A DNA stretch of 64,000 bases from Leuctra nigra (taxonomy: Eukaryota > Arthropoda > Insecta > Plecoptera > Leuctridae), in contig OW203773.1 of NCBI GenBank assembly GCA_934045905.1, positions 20,943,246 to 21,007,245 on the forward strand, written 5' to 3'. The stretch's first letter is position 1. The number at the start of each line of letters is the position of its first letter. The notes under the pieces are model-generated. The model saw only the letters and a list, made by a program, of their open reading frames with translations, had not been told where the DNA came from and ran no database searches. Of the stretch, positions 24,601 to 33,440 are shown piece after piece. A program made the translations under genes and the position numbers.

Positions 24601-27600
24601 AGATGATATTTTTAATTGTTGGTATACAAATTAGGGGTTTAATGATAAACCCGTAAAAATTTTACCCCATACTCAGCAAAACAAGCTCATTAACATAGGC
24701 TACGGTGCATATTAAATATTTTCATATTTGGGGGGGTAGGGGGGGTTTAATTTTGATTTTCAATATTAGAATAAAAATGGCGGAGTTAGTGATAGAAACT
24801 CAAAACTATCGCAGGATACTCTTGATACTCATCTTATAATAATGGGGCTTTCAGCATGAAAATAAATTCAATATTTTGGGGGGGGAGGGGGGGTAGACGA
24901 TATTTTTAATTGTTGTCATAAACACTAGGAGTTGGATAACAATTTTGAAAAAATTTCACCTTGTACTCAGCAAAACTAGCTTATCAACATAGGCTACGGT
25001 GCATATCGAATAAGTTCATATTTTGGGGGGGGGGAGGGGGGATCAAATTTTTATTTTCAATATTAGAATAAAAGTGGCGGAGTTAATGATGGAAACATAA
25101 AAATTTTACAAAACACTCGTTTACCTCATCTTATAATAATCGGCCCTTGTGCATGAAATTTTTTTAAGTGTCCGCCATTTTTATTCCAACAACGAAAATA
25201 AAAATTCAACCCCCATTACCCCCCCCAAATATGAAAAAAATTGATATGCACCGTAGCCTTTGTTGATGAGCTAGTTTTTCTGAGTGTATGGTGTGTGAGT
25301 GTATCATTTTGAGATACTATTATCATATTATACGTTCTGCCACCGTGTATTGTATCACAAAGCGGATCAATAAAGCATACTGATACTGACAAATATCAAA
25401 AATTTTTAGAGGTTTATCTTCAAACCCCTAATGTTTATACCAACAATTAAAAATATCGTCTACCCCCCCTCCCCCCCCAAATTATTGAAAAAAAATCATT
25501 AAAAATGACCTATTATTATAAGATGAGTATATAGAGTATTTTGTAAACGTTCTAGATATCTATCATTAACTCCGCCATTTTTATTCTAATATTGAAAATC
25601 AAAATTAAACCCCCTACCCCCCCAAATATGAAAATATTTGATTTGCACCGTAGCCTATGTTAATGAGCTTGTTTTGCTGAGTATGGGGTAAAATTTTTAC
25701 GGGTTTATCATTAAACCCCTAATTTTTATGCCAACAATTAAAAATATCATCTACCCCCCATCCCCCCAAAAATATTGGGAAAAATGTCATGCACAATAGC
25801 CTATTATTATAAAATGAGTTTAATGAGGATTTTGTGAAAGTTTTGAGTTTCTATCACCAACTCCGCCATTTTTATTAAAATATTGATAAAACAAATTTGA
25901 CCCCCCCTCCCCCCCTAAATATGAAAAAATTTGATATGCACCGTAGCCTATGTTGATAAGCTAGTTTTGCTGAGTATATGTTGACATTTTTACAAATTAA
26001 TCATCAAATCCCTAGTGTTTATGCCAACAATTAAAAATATCGTCTACCCCCCCTCCCCCCCAAAATAATGAGAATATTTTCATGCACAAAGGTACATTAT
26101 TATAAGATGAGTTTCATGAGGATTTTGTGAAAGTTTTTAGTTGCTATCAACAACTCCGCCATTTTTATTTTAATATTGAAAGTAAAATTTTGACCCCCCC
26201 TACCCCCCCAAATATGAAAAAAAAATTGATATGCACCGTAGCCTATGTTGATAAGCTAGTTTTGCTGAGTATATGGTGAAATTTTTACAAGTTTATCATC
26301 AAACCCCTAATTGTGACCTAAAATCGATCTAACTGACTGTACTATAATTTGTATTAGCGTATTATTTTTGTTTATTTGTATTTTATTTGTTTTTGTAAGG
26401 GTCAGTTTTTCAGCTAGTAGTTGCTTAAACTGTTATTCAATTGCGTTTGTAATAAACTATTGTTTGTTGCCATGTTTGTTGCAACTGTTTAAAATTTAGC
26501 AAAAACTTTACATGTAATAATTGTAGGTAATCAAATGGCTAATAAAATAAATAAATTATATGAAAAAACTGGCACTTATTGCAATTAATTTTTAGTTTAA
26601 CAAAGGTCTCGGTAAATATGTATAAATTTATAAAAAGATCCCCCTGCATCCTTATAATTAAGAGTATGGTTTTAGGAAATGTAGAATGATTCTGAATTTG
26701 TTTCTGTCTGCTAGAACGTCAATGAAGGAGCACAAACAACAATCTACTTGGCGGTGTCTGACGAAGTGGCTGGAGTCACCGGCAAGTACTTCGCGGACTG
26801 CAAGGTATGTGTACACTCACATTCAGATCTTCGGAAACTGCAAATAAAAATAATATAAAATCGAGTTAAATAAAATATAATTAGGTACAGAAGAATATTA
26901 TGGCCCACCTAACAAAAATTATTTATTTACTACAAGGGAAATGAATATTTTTCAAACAAAAGTAGTTTGCATTGTACCCACAACCTTTATTATCAACTTA
27001 TAAAATTTGTTACATTTAATATTATTAAGATTTAATACAAATTAAGTTCAATTAAAAAAAGGTCTGCAAGTGGGCCTTCTTACCCCCCTAGTAGGGTAAT
27101 AAGGCCCACTCTATAACAAGATGCTTGTTATAGGTGAAAATAAGAAAATTTACTTAACAGCAAACTTAATAGTTAATACATATTCATAAAGCTTAAATAT
27201 ATGTTGTAATATGACATAGGTTGTAAAAGTTAATTATATAACAGAATCATTTTCATATTTATTTACCAAAACGATGATAACTAATAAAAAGTTCCAAAAC
27301 GCTGTCAGAAAATTTTTAATCTGTCATCACAGCTGATCCAGCAAACATAAAGGCGCTAAATTTTCAACACGGTGTTCGCTTCTATACATCTTCTAATATG
27401 TGTTGCCACCTAGACTCAATTCGATTATTAAGGCGGTTTTATCAAAGGTGGGCCTTATTGCCCGCCGAGCCTTAATATCCTCCTGTACCTTAGATGTTGT
27501 TTTATGTTGGAGTTAGCGCCAAAGCTATTGGAAATTTATTTAAACGTCTGTCGTAAAATTATACAGTTAAGGTACTAGATACCCCTAGAAAGTCAAGAAC

Positions 27601-29727
27601 TTCCCAAAATATTACATTTTCATATTTTTACACTATATTATTAATTGTTTTGTCATCTTTGTTTTAAACCAACCCAGGAGCAGATTGGACTTGTGGTTAT
27701 TTTACAATTAATTATTAAGTATTACATCCTCTGCCGAAAAATTGTTCATTTGTGAGTGAATAATATGGGGGGATTGGGGGGTGAACCCCCCAGGAAGAAG
27801 TGAGTCCGGGCCTTGTATAGGCCCGGACAAATTTAGAATTTCTAAAATGGAATTGGTGCATATATCTACGCGTTTTGTACAATGCTTTTCGACAAGAACA
27901 CCGCTGTAGAAGGCACTACGTATGAAGCTAGTCAATTCGATGGCTAGAACACTGTAGTGTGTAGTTTAACTGTTATTTACTCAAAACTGTATTTTAGTAC
28001 ATTACTATCAACTTCTAACATGAGAAAACTATACCAAATTTCAAGTTAGAATCATATTTTTTTTTGTTCTTCAGAGTGGACAAATGATTACGTTCTGTAG
28101 AGCCCAAAAATTGTGTTTCTTTTTCTGATAAATTAATAAAAAATCAATTGTATGTTTTTGTACAACAAAAAAACTGTAAATTGATTCGCCAAATTTTAAG
28201 ATTTTTTTTTAAATTGTCTGGTACCAATTTTAACAAATTATGTCTTACAGAACATTTGCATATGTGTACTGATTACAATTCAGTTTAAAAAATTAGTCTA
28301 GCTTGACCACAACCGTAGCAATCCATGTTAAGAGCATACAATTATATTTGTAATTAAAAATTAATTAAAAATTCATTAATTCATTCATTTTTTTTTTTTT
28401 TTTAGTTTTATCTCTCGTTTTGTTTAAGAGAATTAATAGCAGCATTAAAAAGGGTGTAAGTTCAAAAACACGAATTTTTCCCTCTAGCGGTATCTAGTAC
28501 CAAGACGAAAATCAAAAAATGTAATTTATTTCTTGACAAATGACATAAACAATTCAATGTGTGTCTCGTAGGGTATAGGCATGGTCGAAGGATTGTTTAC
28601 GCACGACATCGAGAGTATAAAAAATAGCTGTTTTGCTTGAGACGAATAATCATTAAACAAAAATAGAGTCTATAGTCAAGCATTTTCGGTATTTTAATTG
28701 TAAAATTTAAAATGGGTGTGTGATTTTTCATTGACGACCTCCTCATGTTTAATGCAGTCTGTTCTCCCCAATTTTCAACTTTGACAATGAGCCCGTTTGC
28801 AAGATCCTATTGTCCTTGTAATGCAACAATAATATTTCGTTATCATTTTTTCGATACGGAAATATTGTTAATAGGTCAAAAATAATTTAAATAATTTCCT
28901 GCCTTTATGTGCAGTAGTTTGACCATCGTGTTTTATGCGGCGTCTCAAAGTGTGTTTTGGAAGTTTTGTTTTATTTGTTTTATAATTATTTATTTAGCTT
29001 TCGCTATTTTAGTAACACATGTTATGTTACATACACTTAACAATAGTTATTTTATCTGTTACACTCTTCCTTTTTCAAGTATTCAATCATTTTCATTTTA
29101 AATTGACCCACAGTTTTACATTCAGTTAATTTATGATATAATCTATTGTATTCACTCACTCCACCTGACAAAACAGTTTTAAATCTAGACATTTGGACAA
29201 ACAAGTTTGACTGACCTCTTGAAGTAATCTGCACACAAATGGATCGATTATTTTGAACAGTTTTTTTCCAAATAATAGTGCTAAGTTACGTTAGGTATAG
29301 TTAGTGTTGGGACTTGAAAATTTTCATGAAAATACTCATTTACAGCTAGGACCTTATCGCATATTTTCAATCGTTTTATTTTGTAAAGTATTAATGGAGG
29401 TGTGTTACATTATTATGCGTGATAGAAATACGTTTCAAAATGTCGGTGCACCTACCAGAAAAATAAAAAAAATACAAAAATAAATTTACCTTCCTCAGGA
29501 TTCAAAACATTGAAAATTTTCATAAAAAATTTCATGAAAATTGTCATGAAAATGTTCACAAAAAAAAAATCATGAAAAATCCCAACACTAGGCATTAGTA
29601 TTAAAATATCACGAATTATGATGAATTTGTTTACTTTCAGGAGGCGAATATGTCTTGTAGAGCCAAGGATGTTGGCGTGGCGCAGGCGCTCTGGAAGAGG
29701 AGCGAAGATCTAGTCAAATTGAAGTGA
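12490..29727 (+). CDS. Retinol dehydrogenase 11-14-like SDR, 7 exons, 319 aa
   Basis: NAD(P)(H)-dependent short-chain dehydrogenase/reductase, probably a membrane-anchored retinal/retinol or related carbonyl oxidoreductase. Exons: 12490-12649, 13295-13387, 20270-20506, 21667-21855, 23730-23833, 26715-26804, 29641-29727; phases agree throughout and sum to 319 codons plus TGA, the usual family length. An N-terminal hydrophobic segment (about residues 9-28) should anchor it in a membrane. The Rossmann cofactor motif TGANAGIGK is at 49-57, NNAG at 128-131, catalytic-type Ser178/179, and YxxxK as Tyr205 and Lys209, followed by HPGLVAT (234-240). The start is the first ATG before the anchor with a CTACCCGCA leader. 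The family assignment is firm; the substrate is inference, because insect RDH11-14 relatives are functionally diverse. Introns are packed with transposons and exon 3 is partly duplicated downstream. Confidence 0.93.
12835..13200 (+). repeat. Dispersed SINE-like repeat, copy 2 (SDR intron 1)
   Basis: Same block order as 8745-8960: AGAGGCAGAGGGTCGGAAGT, CCATTTGACTGATGTCAACA, TATTCTCTTACACAATGGCC, ATGTCACCATTACAAATAGG, with ~130 bp of extra sequence after the head. It ends about 95 bp before exon 2. Confidence 0.6.
13295..13387 (+). CDS. SDR exon 2
   Basis: Acceptor CCAG|GCATCGG and donor AAAG|GTAATG, phase 1 at both borders. Encodes residues 54-84: completes GIGK and includes the second beta strand RVILACRN, typical of NADP-preferring RDHs because of the Arg after the strand. 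Confidence 0.92.
13890..14105 (+). repeat. Dispersed SINE-like repeat, copy 3
   Basis: A diverged copy of 8745-8960: GACTCAGAGGTAGAAGG, TCAAGCTCTTTTAATTGC, TTTGAAGTATTCTCTTACA and CTAGCTCAAGAATGATTGAA occur in order. It lies in SDR intron 2. Confidence 0.5.
14442..14540 (+). mobile_element. 5' fragment of CTAG-ended Helitron-like family
   Basis: TTGAGCGAGCGAGGCGAGCG followed by TTTCCTTTTTGGCTCATTTG matches the start of the copy at 55897. The rest of the element is not recognisable downstream, so this appears truncated. Confidence 0.5.
14866..15740. mobile_element. TIR element with GGGGGGACTAA ends
   Basis: The left end GGGGGGACTAAGGTG is mirrored by CACTTTAGTCCCCCC at the right. The flanks are TCAA (14862-14865) and TTAA (15741-15744), which would fit a piggyBac-type TTAA target with one substitution; this is tentative. 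The interior is AT-rich, with chance frames only. Confidence 0.55.
15822..16110. repeat. Dispersed repeat shared with 51930-52205
   Basis: Blocks GAGGACGGACATT, CGTTGACGGGTCAGATTTAT, TCTTCGTACC/ACTAAAGAT and GCAGAGAATCACAGCTATTC occur in the same order in both copies, with modest divergence. It is an interspersed repeat of unknown class in SDR intron 2. Confidence 0.65.
16473..18709 (+). mobile_element. Composite foldback/Helitron-like element, copy B, interrupted
   Basis: Foldback 16473-16858, a shortened TGACGTCA/TTCCGG/ATGGCGGC array to about 17460, then a TCA microsatellite. A CTAG-ended Helitron-like copy (17512-18432) is inserted here, after which the family tail resumes at about 18465 and ends in the GGAGCG/CGCTCC hairpin plus CTAG at 18706-18709. 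Copy A shows the uninterrupted arrangement. Confidence 0.7.
17512..18432 (+). mobile_element. CTAG-ended Helitron-like element inside copy B
   Basis: Starts ATTGAGCGAGCGTAGCGAGC and ends CAGAGCGTTTTCCTAG. The interior holds repeats of TTAAAACTTTGCATGG and similar AT-rich units. On both sides the host continues with TTATTATT-like microsatellite, so the insertion is clean with no obvious target duplication, as expected for a Helitron. About 920 bp, non-coding. Confidence 0.68.
18710..19125. repeat. Decayed fifth foldback of the composite family
   Basis: Directly behind copy B's CTAG, CTAAAAAGTATATCAG and TTAGCCAAGTCACT resemble the foldback left arm, and TTGACTTGGCAAATATTTTG with TTAGTGCTGAATG the right arm. 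Inside is a second imperfect inverted pair around AGGTGGCTCTGG / CCAGAGCCATCC (18870-19010). Confidence 0.5.
19126..19936. other. Unassigned intronic DNA
   Basis: Holds a poly-C run at about 19868-19887 and a segment (19350-19470) resembling 23085-23190 (CCGCAGGGCG-like, TTAATTTTGTATG, GAATGGGGG). No exon is recognised. Confidence 0.35.
19937..20239 (+). mobile_element. hAT MITE with exact 8-bp TSD beside SDR exon 3
   Basis: Ends TAGTATTGGGA and TCCCAACACTA are inverted; AGTATGTC is duplicated exactly at 19929-19936 and 20240-20247. The interior is full of TTTTCATGAAAA palindromes and shares GGAGGTGTGTTACATTATTA with copies at 29302-29590, 53118-53435 and 55493-55832. Its right end is 30 bp from the first base of exon 3, so the branch point or pyrimidine tract may now lie in transposon sequence. 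Confidence 0.9.
20270..20506 (+). CDS. SDR exon 3
   Basis: Acceptor GTGTAG|ACGAG and donor CTCCTAG|GTGAGT, phase 1 at both ends. Encodes residues 85-163 including NNAG (128-131) and the Asn-containing [10 protein letters not shown] stretch. The acceptor has a poor pyrimidine tract (ACTGTATAACTGTGTAG). The 3' 126 bases are repeated three more times downstream. Confidence 0.9.
20381..20900 (+). repeat. Four tandem 130-bp copies of the exon 3 end plus donor
   Basis: Units start at 20381, 20511, 20641 and 20771; each contains NNAG-to-LTNLLL coding sequence and its own splice donor (GTGAGT in units 1-3; GTAAAT in unit 4 at 20897). Units differ by only a few substitutions. Reading through unit 1 shifts frame and meets a stop at 20638-20640, so only unit 1 gives an intact protein when spliced to exon 4. 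Confidence 0.93.
21118..21191. repeat. Short foldback, GGTTGACGCGGACG ends
   Basis: GGTTGACGCGGACG at the left is mirrored by CGTCCGCGTCAACC at the right in SDR intron 3. It is related in sequence to the adjoining foldback at 21208-21374. Confidence 0.65.
21208..21374. mobile_element. 167-bp foldback MITE in SDR intron 3
   Basis: GGCTGATGCACAATTGACGC at the left is mirrored by GCGTCAATTGTGCATCGGCC at the right; arms of about 48 bp pair with few mismatches, the rest being GGACGACGGAGACGGA-type repeats. Confidence 0.8.
21667..21855 (+). CDS. SDR exon 4 (catalytic Tyr/Lys)
   Basis: Acceptor TTTCAG|ACTTG and donor ACTG|GTGAGT, phase 1 at both ends. Encodes residues 164-227: the [10 protein letters not shown] strand with active-site Ser and [11 protein letters not shown] with Tyr205-x3-Lys209. 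Confidence 0.93.
22178..23071. mobile_element. CCAGTGAACAC element built of CCTAATTTAGGA motifs
   Basis: Ends CCAGTGAACAC and GTGTTCACTGG are exact inverted repeats, extended inward by imperfect GGACGT/GGTACC blocks. The interior holds many near-palindromic TCCTAATTTAGGA-type motifs in both orientations. It sits inside an older G-rich repeat (about 21935-23210). No open frame; superfamily undetermined. Confidence 0.75.
23730..23833 (+). CDS. SDR exon 5
   Basis: Acceptor CCACAG|GTGTAAC and donor CAAG|GTATAG; phase 1 in, phase 0 out. Encodes residues 227-261, with the HPGLVAT motif after the active site that contacts cofactor in this family. Confidence 0.92.
24038..26342. mobile_element. 2.3-kb palindromic TA-flanked element with poly-G arrays
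   Basis: Ends GTACAGTCAGTTAG and CTAACTGACTGTAC are exact inverted repeats, flanked by TA (24036-24037, 26343-26344), a Tc1/mariner-type target. Each ~1.1-kb arm is a tandem array of roughly 270-300-bp units holding a GGGGGGGTAGGGGGG block, AAAAATGGCGGAGTT, and a second GGGGGGGAGGGGGG block; the right arm is the inverse. A non-palindromic ~110-bp piece (25285-25395) is near the centre. In SDR intron 5, non-coding. Confidence 0.85.
26715..26804 (+). CDS. SDR exon 6
   Basis: Acceptor GCTAG|AACGTC, donor CAAG|GTATGT, phase 0 at both ends. Encodes residues 262-291: [10 protein letters not shown] and [10 protein letters not shown], the conserved C-terminal block of RDH11-14 proteins. Confidence 0.93.
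26884..27489. mobile_element. PIF/Harbinger-like element with TTA duplication
   Basis: Left end GGTACAGAAGAATATTA and right end TAATATCCTCCTGTACC are imperfect inverted repeats; TTA flanks both sides (26881-26883, 27490-27492). Inner GGCCCAC/GTGGGCC blocks are inverted as well. A 3-bp TTA target and GG start fit PIF/Harbinger. No transposase frame. Confidence 0.7.
27571..28501. mobile_element. TIR element with GGTACTAGATACC ends
   Basis: GGTACTAGATACCCCTAG is mirrored by CTAGCGGTATCTAGTACC. The interior includes a G-rich hAT-like fragment at 27765-27890 (GGGGGGATTGGGGGG, then CCGGGCC palindrome). No exact flanking duplication seen. Confidence 0.6.
29302..29590 (+). mobile_element. hAT MITE beside SDR exon 7
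   Basis: Ends TAGTGTTGGGA and TCCCAACACTA are exact inverted repeats; same family as 19937-20239. The flanks GGTATAGT and GGCATTAG look like a decayed 8-bp duplication. The right end is 50 bp before the exon 7 acceptor. Confidence 0.82.
29641..29727 (+). CDS. SDR exon 7 (terminal)
   Basis: Acceptor TTACTTTCAG|GAGGCG, phase 0; encodes residues 292-319 ending LVKLK and TGA at 29725-29727. [12 protein letters not shown] matches the C-terminal amphipathic helix of the family. No canonical AATAAA is obvious in the next 200 bp. Confidence 0.92.
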   Translation, partial: EANMSCRAKDVGVAQALWKRSEDLVKLK

Positions 29728-29877
29728 TATCCTAAAAACAATCCTTGATGAAACAACAGATATTCCACTCCATGATATTCGTTCAAATCTGGGGAAAAGT
29801 CCTAACTTAGATCAAGAAAGGGGAGTTGTTGGTGTGAGGCCTCCCGATGTCAAGTCTAAAGCATTACCAGTACCAAA

Positions 29878-30800
29878 TACAATACTCCATTCAAGTGACT
29901 GTCTAAATGTAATTACACAATGTTTTATTGAAAAAAAAATACAGGTAGGTCAATAGGGAATATGTATGAATATTTTAAACACTATTATTCAAAATACCAA
30001 AATATTTGTTGATAAATCACACTATTTTCACATTAAAAAGTGTAAATTTTCATTCATAAATATGAAATTAAAAATCAGTGTTTATTTTGGCGCGAAAACG
30101 CCATCCCGGCGAGTGATGTCATTTATATCAACCAACAATGATGTTGCCATGGTTACAATAAAATATGACATCACTCGCCGGGATGGCGTTTTCCCGCCAA
30201 AATTTACACTGATTTTTAATTAGATATTTATGAATGAAAATTTACACTTTTGAGATTTAAAACAGTGTGTTTAACCATGTTGTTATTTTAAAAGGGCGCG
30301 CCAAAGATAGGATGATAATTTTGTCCGCCGTAAGCGCCACGATCGTTTTGAGGGCAAGTGTTTCATCTTTACTGAAATTATTTGGTTTCAGTATCTTTGG
30401 AATTTCACAACAGCTGATTTTGTTGACAGCTTGACAGCTGACAGTTCAGACCTGTGTAGTTAAAAATAGTAGTTCAAAAGTAATTCCACACCTTGTAAAT
30501 AATCATTTAAAGTTCCATTGTTACCCTAAAGTCATTGGAAATCATCAGTGTAAGTAGAAAACTATTATTAACAAGGAATGTGTGGTTATTAGACTGAAGC
30601 CGCCATTTTTAAAATGAAAGTCACCGCCGCCTATAGTTGACTGACAAACAGCCCGCTAATCTTACGAACTTGCTTTTGCCCTCAAAATGCATTGTGCTGC
30701 CATCTGCTGGATGTTTCGCTTTGCACATGCCCTGATGTAATTGATCTATGACAATAAAATATCCCATTTAGACAGTCACTTGAATGGAGTGTTGAGTGTG
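29878..30800. mobile_element. Inverted-repeat element with inner palindrome
   Basis: CTCCATTCAAGTGACTGTCT at the left is inverted exactly as AGACAGTCACTTGAATGGAG at the right. Inside, 30030-30260 is a separate strong palindrome (GCCATCCCGGCGAGTGATGT versus ACATCACTCGCCGGGATGGC in sense) related to 2783-3210. It follows the SDR stop by about 150 bp and could lie in the 3' UTR. Confidence 0.7.
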
Positions 30801-31037
30801 AATAGAGTTCATAGCATAGAGTGAAAAGAGTGTCCATGAGTCTATGACAACTAACTCATCATCTGACTCAAGTAGCTGAGCTCTGATTTAATAAAATAAC
30901 ATCAAGGATTATAATAACAAGGATTGATTGTCAAGGAACATGACCATGTAGCCAATACGCTTCACTCAATTATCGTTTTAAATTGTGCCAAGTGTGCATT
31001 TAAATGACGACCTGTGCTGGAACATTATGATGCTATG

Positions 31038-31624
31038 CAGGGTGCGAATTGTTGAATTTTCAGAGGGGGGGAATAGGAAAAATTTAAATTCCGAGTATGT
31101 TGGGAAAGGCTAAATATACGATTGCCCACGAACACAATGGGGGGTCTGGGGGGAGGGCCCCAGTACCATGCGGGTCCGGGGCGCATAGCCCCGGGAAATT
31201 TTGAATGTCAAGATTTGATTTGGTGCATTTCTAAGCGATTTGTACACTTTTTTTTTGCCATTTGTCGTGATGTCATCACGACAAATGGCATTATAAAAGA
31301 GGATTTGCTTTTAATTAAAAAGGGAATTCAGAAGTGGTGGGCAAGAAAAATAAATCTTGGAATTAATAAATCTTATCAAATACAGCTTATTTGCTATACT
31401 AAGGCAATTTGACAGTTGTTTTGTGTGACAATTTATTTTTATAAGTTTAGATTTATTTCAGAAAAAGAAGGTCTATTGTTTTGTTGATTAAAAGTCAACC
31501 ATTTTACAGATTTTTAACTCTATCCCCCCCCCCCCCCCCCTGGGATGCTTTATTGGGAAACAGAGCCGTGGATGAGAACCCCCCCCCCATAAATCCCCCC
31601 CCCCCCCCATCAATTCGCACCCTA
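31038..31624. mobile_element. Non-autonomous hAT element with exact 8-bp TSD
   Basis: Starts CAGGGTGCGAATTG and ends CAATTCGCACCCTA (one terminal mismatch). ATGCTATG is duplicated exactly at 31030-31037 and 31625-31632. Contains poly-G/poly-C runs and a GGCGCATAGCCCCGGG block shared with 7600 and 42630. Confidence 0.88.
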
Positions 31625-31632
31625 ATGCTATG

Positions 31633-32184
31633 ATCGACTACAAGAAGATGCATTTAAAGAGAGAAAAAATTTAATTGCTTCATTAACGTGAACATATAAA
31701 TGGGATGCATTATGTAAAGTAAAGCAATAATTATAATTATTAGTGTTATGTATTAAGTTGAAGAATATTGTTAGACAATATGTATTTATGGTATTGATGT
31801 TGTTATGTGTATTCCAAACACATTCGCAAGTAGATAGCAAGACGAACTAATGAAATGTAAAAATGAAATTGAAATGCACAACGTGAGTATCAAACGCTAT
31901 GGCGTTTTCATTAAGAAACCAACGTGTGACTTCCTACTAATAAGCCACTAAGCCTTCTTATAAGCCTTCTTCCATCTACAAAGTCACATTCCTTTTTCCT
32001 ATCTTTAGAATAATCATTCGTCGTCAAGAATTAAATTAAACACTATTATGAATGTCATGAATATTTAGGATATTTATTTTGGAATCGAAGAGAGCTTAGT
32101 AGGAATAATTTGACATTTACTCTTTATGGCCACATTCATGTGGATATATCTTTTTGACCATTCATCCGAACTGGACAATGTAAT
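31633..32184. other. Intergenic AT-rich DNA
   Basis: No gene recognised between the convergent SDR and choline kinase genes here; frames present are short and without splice context. Confidence 0.4.
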
Positions 32185-32372
32185 TGAAGGGATGACGGAT
32201 TATGATGATGAAGAATGGGTAAGGATGGATTGTGGGTAGAGGCGGTAGTGAACCTTCCCAGCATTTTCCACGGACTGAGGGAATTCACGAACATTCCTCA
32301 GTCGCTCTCGGGAAAGATACCGTGGGAATCGAACCTTGGACGCTGGTTCAAAGAACCAACGTACTTCGTAAG
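32185..32372 (-). mobile_element. tRNA-derived SINE, minus-strand copy
   Basis: On the minus strand a B-box-like AAGGTTCGATTCCCACGG is followed by the body blocks TCAGTCCGTGGAAAATGCTG and the ATCATCATAATCC tail seen in the copy at 8363-8640. The 5' head reads TTGGTTCTTTGAACCAGCGT. Confidence 0.7.
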
Positions 32373-33191
32373 AAATTCCAATTATTTGATACTATGTATA
32401 CAAATGAAATTACTTTTAATTTTCGTGCCATCTAATTATTTTAAATTATTTTAAAAGTTTTAAAAAATTAAGTAATATTCTATTATTTTTCTGAACTAGG
32501 ATTGATTATTACTGGAAAGGCACTAGAACATTAAAAATGTATAAATTTATTATTTGTGTTTATTTATTACTGCATTTTTCAATGTTCCTTTGAAAAAGAA
32601 ACGCATTAACACTGGGTGGAAATCATCACGGGTTATTCATCAAAAGTTATTATCCAATTCGAAACATACCCATGTTAAAATTTTGCTAATTCTCACAAGA
32701 CATAAAATTGAAAACTCATTATTGGGCGGCAGCTGAAATATGCAGTTTTCTACCAAAATGGCCCAAATATGCAAAATACATACGATTGAAATCTATATTT
32801 TTGGAATCAGGGTTCCCCCAGGACCTTAATGTATGAGGGGGTTGTATGGGCCTTTGGTATTACGTCCAACGTCGATATTGTCATTATATTTCTATATTTT
32901 TAATTTAATAAGCAGGAATAGGCGGGTATTTGAAATAAAATACCATTGCCAATAGAATATAACACATTTTATTTCGAACTCTCATGTACACTTCAATAAT
33001 CTAATATTTACATCGAGCTAACTGGTAACTAGCTTGGCACAGTTCCTTTAGTAACTTACAAGTAGGTGATGATACAGAAACTGTGTACTACCAGGAACTA
33101 AATCGTAGGTAAATCAGTCCCAAATGTTTAAGTGGATTTGCACTGAAATCAATTAGAATAATAGATAAAATTTATACTATCTATACAACCA

Positions 33192-33440
33192 CAAGAAGGA
33201 ATAGAATCTACATAAATGGGCTCCTTTTCTTGAGGATATGTCAGTTTTAAGTTCAATCAGTGCCAGAATTTTTTAATGTTCTGCTAAATTTTAAACAGTT
33301 GATTAGAACTTATATAATGCCCTGGCAGCAACCAATGGCAAACAAGCAGTTCAGGTTTACCGCAATTCGAGATAACTTAAACAATTTAAAACGTGTCAAA
33401 ATGCATTGAAATGGAACACTTTTATGTAGATTCTATTGAC
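33192..33440. mobile_element. MITE with AATAGAATCTACATAAA ends
   Basis: AATAGAATCTACATAAATGG at the left is mirrored by TTTATGTAGATTCTATT at the right. Interior TCTGCTAAATTTTAAACAGT is shared with 54450-54775. Non-coding, about 250 bp. Confidence 0.7.
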
